From contig JBCCMB010000129.1 of the NCBI GenBank assembly GCA_039026555.1, positions 1 to 7,859 of the forward strand: 7,859 bases of DNA, in the 5' to 3' direction. Each line of letters opens with the position of its first letter. The first letter of the stretch is position 1. The DNA comes from JBCCMB01 sp039026555. Lineage in GTDB: Bacteria; Pseudomonadota; Alphaproteobacteria; Caulobacterales; Hyphomonadaceae. Of the stretch, positions 1 to 6,186 are shown piece after piece. The notes beneath the pieces were generated by a model, which was not told where the DNA came from, made no database searches, and saw nothing but the letters and a program-made list of their open reading frames with translations. The translations under genes were made by a program, and so were the position numbers.

Positions 1-28
1 AAGTGGTGGGCGGTTAATCTCCCAACAG

Positions 29-55
29 TTGCATCTCGTAAGGGTGCGCGATAAT
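29..55 (+). promoter_or_regulatory. Possible promoter of the exported-protein gene
   Basis: TTGCAT (29-34) and GATAAT (50-55) resemble -35 and -10 boxes. The 15-base spacer is shorter than the optimum of about 17. With TAATCA (52-57) as the -10 box the spacing becomes 17, but the match is poorer. This is the only plausible sigma70-like pair I see in the 128 bases before the gene. Confidence 0.2.
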
Positions 56-95
56 CAAATCAGGGTGGGGAATAGTCAGAGTTTGCATCGATTTG

Positions 96-119
96 TCCCC
101 GCATCCATGGGCTGGGGAG
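96..119 (+). promoter_or_regulatory. Ribosome binding site inside a small hairpin
   Basis: GGGGAG at 114-119 lies nine bases before ATG 129 and is the best Shine-Dalgarno match for the exported-protein gene. TCCCCG (96-101) can pair with TGGGGA (113-118), ending in one G-U wobble and leaving an 11-base loop. This would bury most of the ribosome binding site. The pairing is visible in the sequence; a regulatory role is inference only. Confidence 0.4.
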
Positions 120-128
120 CGATACATT

Positions 129-2102
129 ATGTCTAAATGGAAGAAAACCGTTTTGGCCGCCGGCGTCGCGCTGGCGGCGGAAGCCGCGCACGCACAGTCT
201 AGCGTCATCAACCCGCTTTACGCGTTTGGCGAAGAAGAATTCTGCGTTGCGTACAAAAGAGATCCCGACACCGGGCTAGAGATTGGCGATCGGAAAAAGA
301 TCAATTGCAAAGAAGATGTGAAGTCCGATTGGATAAAGGAAGTTGAAGTTTCTTATCGGGACCTGCTGATTTTCCTTCTAGAGAAATATCCTTTGGCGCC
401 GAAAAACAGCGAAGAATACGAGATGACAAGCCGCGAGCTATTGCTGAAGCGGCTTGTTCCAACTCGCCCAAAGCCGACAAAGCCGACAAAGCCGGAGGGC
501 GCCCCGCCAGAAAAGCCAGACGGCGAGATAGATGATTCTTTCGGCGACGCCGTGATTCCCGTCGACGATTTGCGCTTTAAAGAAGATATGGCGGCGTTGC
601 GGCTGCGCCGAAGCTTGCTTCGGATTTTCGAGGCGGCGTATTCCGGCGGCGCCGGCGGGTACTATGTGCAGCCCAATTTAGAATTGGTCCGAGATGAGGC
701 CTTTAAAAGCAAAACATATAGAGAGGCGATTGCGGAGCGCTGCACGCGCGCAATTTCAGATTGCACCAACAAGATGTGGCTGGTTTTCATCACGCAATAC
801 CGGCCCCTTAGAAATCCACTGGACGACGACATTATGATCGATGCGTTCATACGCGGAGAGAACCCTTTCAAAGTGGCCTTCGGCGCCCCGGAAGGCAGAG
901 CGCTGGAGATTTTTGCTGGCGGTTCTGAAAGGTCGGCGCCGAGAAGCCAGAAGATAGCACGCGCGGCAACGGCGCTTATTGGTCCTCACGAGTACAAAAT
1001 GGCCGAAAGCGCTCAAGATGCGGCGAAAAATTCAAGCCCGGCGAAAACGTATGGGCATGCGTTAAAAGGGAAACTCACGCTTACGACCCTTGCGTCGGAA
1101 TTCGCGAAAGACAAGCCGAGCGCGGCGACGCTCGGGATGGATCTTAACTTAAACAATAATGGCAGCGTCTCCTCCGTTAAGGCGAGCGCGGCGCTGGGAT
1201 ATGTTTTCGACGGGAGTTGGACGCCGGAAGACGAGAAGAAACGTGCTTTCGACTACCATTTGACGCCGTATATTTCGATCAGTCAGTCGCCGGTTGAGAT
1301 TACAATCCCCAACCCCATAGCGGCAGACGTTGTGGTCGACGTTAATGGCGAACCGCAGCCGATTAAGAAGGAAATCGCTTTTGCAACAATATTTGGCGGC
1401 CTCCGTACGGATTTTGAGTTCAAGCCGCGCAAAGCGCCTGCCGAAGAGATGGCGCGTTTGGTTGAGGGCGAGCACAACCTCGACACTTTGCGGAAAGGCG
1501 GACTGTCGCCGATCGGCGACAAGTTTAGCGTGACGGTTGGCGGGTTCACCGACAACTATAGTGATCAGCAGGGCGTCCAATACGCAGCGGGATGGTCGCC
1601 AGGAGGGTTGCGGGTTATCCCGGCCTATCGTCGCAAAAGCCGGATGTCCCTGGGAAAGGAAGACAATCTTCGGCAGATCGGCGGCGGTTTTTCTTTGGGG
1701 GACTGGTTCCGATCCGGGTACGCGATCTGGGACGCCGAATTCGTGCTTGATCATGTCGAATACGGTCGATCTCCTCGAGATTTCGACAATATCGACCCGA
1801 ATGCGCGCATCGAATCGGCTGATTCGACTCGCCTCGGCCTGGACGCTGAGGTTTCGCTGGAATGGAAAAACGTTTTCTCACCCGCCGCGGACAAATCTCG
1901 TATCCAGTTAAAGGGCGGATATCAATTCCGCGACAATCTGGCCAATGCGGTTTCTACGCCGCAAAATTGGTCCGCCAGCTTGAATTTCCTAGATGTGCTT
2001 GCGGAGAAATACTCCCTCGGATTGGAGTATAAAACCGGCGACAATATTTTGACGTTGGAAGAGTTTGAGAGCTTCACACTCAATCTAGGCCTTGGCTTCT
2101 AG
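129..2102 (+). CDS. Exported protein of unknown function with predicted C-terminal outer-membrane beta-barrel
   Basis: I do not recognise this 657-residue protein. Seen: residues 1-22 form a Sec signal peptide (KWKK, a hydrophobic Ala-rich core, then AHA before Q23). The N-terminal half is charged and partly helical. It holds the only four cysteines (C39, C60, C205, C212), which could pair as disulfides, and a Pro/Lys-rich linker at about 113-131. From about residue 314 the chain becomes a series of short alternating polar/hydrophobic segments rich in Gly, Tyr, Phe and Trp. It ends in LNLGLGF with a terminal Phe, as expected of a protein inserted by the BAM complex. Inference: a periplasmic N-domain joined to an outer-membrane barrel of roughly a dozen strands. 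I chose ATG 129 because it begins the signal peptide and has GGGGAG nine bases upstream; a TTG at 93 would add 12 residues ahead of the signal. It uses AGA/AGG arginine codons at least six times, unlike its neighbours. It converges on trkH. Confidence 0.85.
   Translation: MSKWKKTVLAAGVALAAEAAHAQSSVINPLYAFGEEEFCVAYKRDPDTGLEIGDRKKINCKEDVKSDWIKEVEVSYRDLLIFLLEKYPLAPKNSEEYEMTSRELLLKRLVPTRPKPTKPTKPEGAPPEKPDGEIDDSFGDAVIPVDDLRFKEDMAALRLRRSLLRIFEAAYSGGAGGYYVQPNLELVRDEAFKSKTYREAIAERCTRAISDCTNKMWLVFITQYRPLRNPLDDDIMIDAFIRGENPFKVAFGAPEGRALEIFAGGSERSAPRSQKIARAATALIGPHEYKMAESAQDAAKNSSPAKTYGHALKGKLTLTTLASEFAKDKPSAATLGMDLNLNNNGSVSSVKASAALGYVFDGSWTPEDEKKRAFDYHLTPYISISQSPVEITIPNPIAADVVVDVNGEPQPIKKEIAFATIFGGLRTDFEFKPRKAPAEEMARLVEGEHNLDTLRKGGLSPIGDKFSVTVGGFTDNYSDQQGVQYAAGWSPGGLRVIPAYRRKSRMSLGKEDNLRQIGGGFSLGDWFRSGYAIWDAEFVLDHVEYGRSPRDFDNIDPNARIESADSTRLGLDAEVSLEWKNVFSPAADKSRIQLKGGYQFRDNLANAVSTPQNWSASLNFLDVLAEKYSLGLEYKTGDNILTLEEFESFTLNLGLGF
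471..497 (+). repeat. 9-bp in-frame tandem repeat encoding Lys-Pro-Thr
   Basis: The unit AAGCCGACA occurs at 471-479 and 480-488, followed by a degenerate third copy (AAGCCGGAG, 489-497). Each unit encodes Lys-Pro-Thr within the Pro/Lys-rich linker of the exported protein. Copy number could vary by slippage without breaking the reading frame. Confidence 0.7.
2099..2102. other. CTAG palindrome shared by two convergent stop codons
   Basis: The plus-strand gene stops with TAG at 2100-2102. The minus-strand trkH stops with TAG read from 2101 to 2099. Both stops lie in one four-base palindrome, so the coding regions overlap tail to tail by four bases and leave no intergenic terminator. Confidence 0.9.
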
Positions 2103-3547
2103 CCCCGCCAGAAACGAGGGCTTAGGATCACGAAAGCGGCGATGAGCTCCAGGCGCCCCAACAGCATGGCGAAAGCGCACAGCCATTTGGCGAGGACGGG
2201 GAAGTCTTGATAGGTCCCGGTCGGTCCCACCATCTCGCCGAGGCCGGGGCCGACATTGGAGATGGACGCGGCGGCCGCGGAGATGGCGGTGACAGCGTCT
2301 ATATCGCGCATCATCGCCAACGCGCTCGCCAGAACGGCGAAGCTGGCGAGATACAAGAACATAAACAGCATGATCGACTGCATGGTTTCGCGTCGAACGA
2401 TCCGCCCGGCGTAGCGCACCGGCGCGACGCGGTTGGGGCGCGCCATGCCCCGCGCATAGGCCTGCAACGCCAAGAAAGTGATGTGGATGCGGAAGGTCTT
2501 CATTCCACAAGCCGCCGACCCGGCGCAGCCGCCTAAGAACATCAAGACAAGGAAGAGCGCAGAGGCGAACGGTCCCCAAGCGCCGAAATTCGTCGTTCCA
2601 TAGCCGGTGCCGGTCAAAATTGAGACGACGTTGAACGTCGCCGCGCGTATCGGCCCCTCGGGACCGATTAGCTCAGGCGCCGCACGCGAGATATAAAGCG
2701 TCATTAAGGTCGCGGCTGAAATCGCGATGAAGAAAAAAACGCGCGGCTGCGGGTCGCGCAAAAAGGCGGTCAGATTGCCTCTCAGCGCCAGGACCATCAG
2801 ACCGAAGGGCAGGCCGGCCAGCATCATGAAGACGATCGCCACCATATCTGCCCCTCCCGAGACAAACGCGCCAAACGACTCGTCCGTGGTGGAAAATCCG
2901 CCGGCGGAGACGGTGGTGAAGGCATGCGCGAGCGCGTCGAAATCCCCCATGCCCGCGACCCTGTAAAGGGCGGCGCATAGGGCGGTGAGACCGACGTAAA
3001 CCAAGCCGGTCTGGCTGGCGATTTCGCTCACACGCGGCAAAAATTTTCCGGAAGCGTCCGAGCTTTCCATCTGAAACAATTGCATGCCGCCCACTTTCAG
3101 CATGGGCAGAATCGCGATGGCGGTGACGATAATCCCAATCCCGCCAATCCATTGCAGGATGGCGCGCCAGAGCAGAACGCCGCGAGGCAGATTGTCCAAA
3201 CCGGTGATGACGGTCGCCCCGGTTGTCGTCAGCCCCGACATGCTTTCAAAAAAAGCGTCGGTGAGAGACATGCCATAGCCCAAAAAGGGCCCCGCGCCGA
3301 CAAGGGTGAGCGCGCCCCAAACGGTGACGGTGAGCACAAAGGCCTCGTGCACGCGCACCCGTTCGTCTTTTTGGTATGTCGCGAGGCTCAACACGCCGCC
3401 TGAAACCATCGCCAAAAAGCCGAGCAACGCGAAAATGCGCCAGTCCGACGCATCGTCGAGATAGTCGAGCAGGGCCGGCGGCATCATCGCGGCGCCCAGG
3501 GCGGCCGTCATCAAACCAGTGGCGTAAAGAACGGGTCTTAAGCGCAT
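2099..3547 (-). CDS. trkH: TrkH family potassium uptake channel subunit
   Basis: Inner-membrane, ion-conducting subunit of the Trk potassium uptake system; in characterised systems it pairs with the cytoplasmic nucleotide-binding subunit TrkA, which is not in this window. The 482-residue length is normal. The four membrane-pore-membrane repeats are readable from their pore loops: TTTGAT near 107-112, TVSAGGFST near 212-220, SILTGTGYGTT near 309-319, and SISNVGPGLG near 428-437. The glycines of these loops form the selectivity filter in the family. GGCAGSAACGMK (339-350) occupies the gating-loop position. The C-terminal signature LLGRLEL (462-468) precedes a final helix ending PRFWRG. ATG 3547 is the first usable start: the frame is closed by TAA upstream with no start between. 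No clear Shine-Dalgarno sequence precedes it. The gene diverges from yebC and ends inside the stop of the convergent exported-protein gene. Confidence 0.96.
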   Translation of the reverse strand: MRLRPVLYATGLMTAALGAAMMPPALLDYLDDASDWRIFALLGFLAMVSGGVLSLATYQKDERVRVHEAFVLTVTVWGALTLVGAGPFLGYGMSLTDAFFESMSGLTTTGATVITGLDNLPRGVLLWRAILQWIGGIGIIVTAIAILPMLKVGGMQLFQMESSDASGKFLPRVSEIASQTGLVYVGLTALCAALYRVAGMGDFDALAHAFTTVSAGGFSTTDESFGAFVSGGADMVAIVFMMLAGLPFGLMVLALRGNLTAFLRDPQPRVFFFIAISAATLMTLYISRAAPELIGPEGPIRAATFNVVSILTGTGYGTTNFGAWGPFASALFLVLMFLGGCAGSAACGMKTFRIHITFLALQAYARGMARPNRVAPVRYAGRIVRRETMQSIMLFMFLYLASFAVLASALAMMRDIDAVTAISAAAASISNVGPGLGEMVGPTGTYQDFPVLAKWLCAFAMLLGRLELIAAFVILSPRFWRG

Positions 3548-3667
3548 GAGCGTTTCTAGCTGTTTCGTCCGCGCTTAGCTTAAGCCTTTGGTCTTTAACA
3601 AGCCGTCTTCGCGCAAATCGTGTAAATTGGGCGGCCATTGGCGCTGCGTCTTGCGCGGATCGAGCGC

Positions 3668-3696
3668 TTGAGCCTTGGGGTGTGGTTCGGCTAAAC
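3668..3696 (+). promoter_or_regulatory. Possible yebC promoter
   Basis: TTGAGC (3668-3673), a 17-base spacer and CTAAAC (3691-3696) form a weak sigma70-like promoter that would start transcription near 3703. A second TTGAGC at 3699-3704, 17 bases before AGCATA (3722-3727), lies too close to the start codon to leave a normal leader. On the minus strand of the same intergenic region, the best trkH candidate is TTGTTA, 17 bases before CTAAGC, and it is weaker still. Confidence 0.25.
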
Positions 3697-3738
3697 CCTT
3701 GAGCTTAGTCAAAAGATTTCCAGCATACGGAAGACCTC

Positions 3739-4491
3739 ATGGCCGGCCACTCCAAATGGGCGAACATCCAGCACCGCAAAGGCGCGCAGGATAAGAAGAA
3801 GGCGAAGATTTTCTCGCGCCTCTCTAAAGAAATCACCGTTGCGGTGAAAATGGGCGGACCGGACCCCGACGCCAATCCGCGCCTGCGCCTGGCGATTAAG
3901 AACGCGCGTGGCGAAAGCATGCCGAAAGACAATATCGCTCGAGCGGTCGACAAGGGCGCGGGCGGCGGCGGCGCGGACTATGAGGAGATCCGTTATGAGG
4001 GCTTTGGCCCGGGCGGCGTCGGTTTGATCGTAGAAGTCTCCACCGACAACAAAAACCGCGCAGCGTCCGAAGTGCGCACAGCGTTTTCCAAAAATGGCGG
4101 CAATCTGGGCGAAACCGGCTCCGTCTCTTTCAGCTTTGATCAGGTGGGTGAGATCATTTTTCCGGGCGATGCGGGCGATGAAGACGCGATCATGGAAGCG
4201 GCGTTGGACGCCGGCGCGGAAGACGTCGAATCCGACGATGAAGCGCACGTCATCTATACCGCGCGCGAAGACCTGATGGAGGTCGCCGGCGCGCTGGAAG
4301 GCAAGTTTGGCGATGTGGAGGCGTCTTCGACGCGCCTGATATGGAAGCCGCAAAACCTGGTGCCGGTGGACGACGATAAGGTGGAGACCTTGACCAAGCT
4401 TCTGGACGTTTTGGACGATTTGGACGACGTTCAAAACGTCTTTGGAAATTATGAAATTTCCGACGAAGCCATGGAGGCGCTCGCGGGATAG
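3739..4491 (+). CDS. yebC: YebC/PmpR (TACO1) family protein
   Basis: A 250-residue cytoplasmic protein, close to the usual 240-250. Family hallmarks are all present: MAGHSKWANIQHRKG at the N-terminus, MPKDNI (61-66), YEGFGPGG (86-93), TDNKNR (102-107), KNGGNLGE (118-125) and the C-terminal DDVQNVFGN (229-237). The N-terminal 80 or so residues are the basic helical domain; the rest is acidic, with many Asp and Glu. The family was long annotated as a DNA-binding transcriptional regulator (PmpR type). More recent work on YebC and on mitochondrial TACO1 ties it to translation, notably relief of ribosome stalling on proline-rich stretches. The sequence alone cannot decide which role applies. ATG 3739 is preceded by GGAAGA (3729-3734). 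The gene is followed 28 bp downstream by an amidase, not by ruvC, the common neighbour in many bacteria. Confidence 0.97.
   Translation: MAGHSKWANIQHRKGAQDKKKAKIFSRLSKEITVAVKMGGPDPDANPRLRLAIKNARGESMPKDNIARAVDKGAGGGGADYEEIRYEGFGPGGVGLIVEVSTDNKNRAASEVRTAFSKNGGNLGETGSVSFSFDQVGEIIFPGDAGDEDAIMEAALDAGAEDVESDDEAHVIYTAREDLMEVAGALEGKFGDVEASSTRLIWKPQNLVPVDDDKVETLTKLLDVLDDLDDVQNVFGNYEISDEAMEALAG
4405..4440 (+). repeat. 9-bp perfect inverted repeat in the 3' end of yebC
   Basis: GACGTTTTG (4405-4413) and its exact reverse complement CAAAACGTC (4432-4440) flank an 18-base loop; a G-U pair extends the stem by one. It lies within the codons for the conserved acidic C-terminus of YebC, about 80 bases before the amidase start. 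No T-run follows, so it is not an intrinsic terminator. Confidence 0.6.
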
Positions 4492-4519
4492 CCTTGCGCG
4501 CGTCGCAAAAAGGTCGGTG

Positions 4520-6148
4520 ATGAAGCTTGGTGTGTCCGTAGGCGCTGCGGTGACGGCGCTTGTTCTTGCAGCCTGTTCTCCTGCGGAGGCGCCGCCTGAA
4601 GCGTCCGTCCAACCGGAACAAGGGGCGCCAACAGACAGTTCGGCGCTGGCGCTGAGCGAGACGTCCGCCAGCGAAATCGCCGAAGCAATCGTCGCTGGAG
4701 AGACGACGTCGGAAGCGTTGGTTGAAATCTATCTAAATCGCATAGACGAGATCGATCGCGCCGGCCCGCGCCTGCAAAGCGTATTGTCGATTAATCCAAG
4801 CGCGATGGAGGATGCGCGCGCGTTAGACGCCGAATTGGCGGAGACGGGTCCGCGCGGGCCGCTACATGGCGTGCCGGTGCTTCTAAAAGACAACATCGAA
4901 ACGGCCGATCCGTTGGCGACGACGGCTGGCGCCATGGCGTTGAAGGACAATGTCACGGGACGCGATGCGCCCTTGGCGGCGGGCTTGCGCGCATCAGGTG
5001 CGGTCATTCTCGGCAAGACGAATTTGTCGGAATGGGCGAATTTCCGCTCTACGAGCTCGATCAGCGGTTGGAGCGCATTGGGCGGGCAGGTGCGCAATCC
5101 ACACATTTTGGACCGCTCGCCCTGCGGGTCGAGTTCCGGCTCGGGAGCCGCGATGGCCGCGTCGCTGGCCGCCGCCGCTGTGGGCACAGAGACAAACGGC
5201 TCCATCATATGTCCTTCAGCGATGAACGGCGTTGTGGGCTTCAAGCCAACGGTCGGCCTGGTCGATCAAGCGCGGATCATTCCGATCTCCTCAACGCAAG
5301 ACACCGCAGGACCGATGACCAAGACGGTGCGTGACGCTGCGATCATGCTCACCGCTATGGCGATCGGGGAGGGTGCGACCGATTTCGCCGCAGCTTTGTC
5401 TGAAGACGCGTTGTCAGGAAAAACAATCGGCGTTCTACGCTTCGCGGAAGGTGAGAATGAGGCGATCAGCGCGCGGTTCGCAGCCGCGCTCGAAGAGCTT
5501 GAAGCCGGCGGCGCGACATTGGTCGAGATAGATGAATTCGAAACGCCTGATGGGTTTTGGAGCGATGCGTTCACAGTCTTGAAGGTTGAGTTCAAAGCGA
5601 CATTAAACGCCTATCTCGCCGAAGCGGCGGAGCGTGTGACAACTCGGAGCCTAGCGGATGTCATCGCCTACAACTCAGCTGTCGGCGGAAGCGAATTGGC
5701 GCTCTTTGACCAGGACATCTTAGAGATGTCGGAAGCCGAGTCGGGCATAGATGATGCGGATTTTCTGGCGGCGCGCGCACGCGTGCTCAGCGCGACGCGG
5801 GAAAATGGGATCGACACATTGCTCGCCGAATATGATGTCGATTTTCTGGTGGCGCCGTCTGAAGAACCGGCCTTCTTGGTCGACGCGGTGAGCGGGGATC
5901 CTTCCGGCGCGGGCGTTGGCGCGGGCTGGATGGCCGCGATCGCCGGCTATCCGCATTTAACCGTGCCCATGGGCGCTGTACGCAGCTTGCCGGTGGGTTT
6001 GTCCTTCATCGGCGCCAAGGGAGATGACGCCGCGATCTTGGCGGCGGGCTATGCGTATGAGGCGCGCACGAATGCGCGCGTGACGCCGGCGTTTCTGGCC
6101 TCAGCGGAAGCCGTGCCTGTTATCGCAGACGCGATGAAGAGGCCTTAG
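4520..6148 (+). CDS. Amidase-signature family lipoprotein, peptide-amidase (Pam)-like
   Basis: A hydrolase of the amidase signature family, 542 residues. The Ser-cisSer-Lys triad is readable: K123 in LLKDN, S204 in CGSSSGSG, and nucleophile S228 in TETNGSI. The surrounding motifs (KTNLSEWANF, ISGWSALGG, RSPCGSSSGSG, STQDTAGPM) closely resemble, from memory, the Stenotrophomonas peptide amidase Pam, which removes C-terminal amides from peptides. The triad positions nearly match that enzyme (K123, S202, S226). The actual substrate is unknown. Residues 1-19 are a lipoprotein signal with lipobox LAAC. Cys19 is followed by Ser, so outer-membrane sorting with a periplasmic catalytic domain is likely. 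A low-complexity Ala/Pro/Glu linker separates the anchor from the domain. I chose ATG 4520 because it starts the lipoprotein signal and has AAAAAGG (4507-4513) upstream. An in-frame ATG at 4442 would overlap yebC and bury the signal behind 26 polar residues. Probably co-transcribed with yebC. Confidence 0.94.
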   Translation: MKLGVSVGAAVTALVLAACSPAEAPPEASVQPEQGAPTDSSALALSETSASEIAEAIVAGETTSEALVEIYLNRIDEIDRAGPRLQSVLSINPSAMEDARALDAELAETGPRGPLHGVPVLLKDNIETADPLATTAGAMALKDNVTGRDAPLAAGLRASGAVILGKTNLSEWANFRSTSSISGWSALGGQVRNPHILDRSPCGSSSGSGAAMAASLAAAAVGTETNGSIICPSAMNGVVGFKPTVGLVDQARIIPISSTQDTAGPMTKTVRDAAIMLTAMAIGEGATDFAAALSEDALSGKTIGVLRFAEGENEAISARFAAALEELEAGGATLVEIDEFETPDGFWSDAFTVLKVEFKATLNAYLAEAAERVTTRSLADVIAYNSAVGGSELALFDQDILEMSEAESGIDDADFLAARARVLSATRENGIDTLLAEYDVDFLVAPSEEPAFLVDAVSGDPSGAGVGAGWMAAIAGYPHLTVPMGAVRSLPVGLSFIGAKGDDAAILAAGYAYEARTNARVTPAFLASAEAVPVIADAMKRP

Positions 6149-6175
6149 CGCTTCGGTGCGACGGTTCGAGAATTC

Positions 6176-6182
6176 AAGGAGG
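6176..6182 (+). promoter_or_regulatory. Strong Shine-Dalgarno sequence of the oxidoreductase gene
   Basis: AAGGAGG, a near-perfect anti-16S match, sits four bases before ATG 6187 and fixes that start. It is the strongest ribosome binding site in the window. Its position in a 38-bp gap after the amidase fits translation as a downstream operon gene. Confidence 0.8.
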
Positions 6183-6186
6183 CGAC

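Noticed and set aside
93..128. TTG start 12 codons before the exported protein's signal peptide
   Set aside because: It is a rare start codon, and the added residues include Pro, Trp and Glu ahead of a good signal peptide. ATG 129 has a well-placed GGGGAG.
1149..1754. Minus-strand open frame of 201 codons inside the exported-protein gene
   Set aside because: It is antisense to a gene with signal peptide and barrel features. Its translation is Arg-rich with no recognisable motif, as expected of a shadow frame in GC-rich DNA.
3578..3585. GCTTAAGC palindrome in the trkH-yebC intergenic region
   Set aside because: A single 8-bp palindrome with no second copy or known operator match is expected by chance.
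3709..4434. Minus-strand open frame of 241 codons opposite yebC
   Set aside because: It is fully antisense to a clear YebC family gene and has no family motif of its own.
4442..4519. Earlier in-frame ATG for the amidase
   Set aside because: It overlaps the end of yebC and would place 26 polar, basic residues before a textbook lipoprotein signal. ATG 4520 has a better ribosome binding site.
6148..6159. Small C(TTCG)G tetraloop hairpin at the amidase stop codon
   Set aside because: The stem is only four pairs with one wobble and no T-run follows. It is too weak to call a terminator, and the close strong ribosome binding site suggests read-through.
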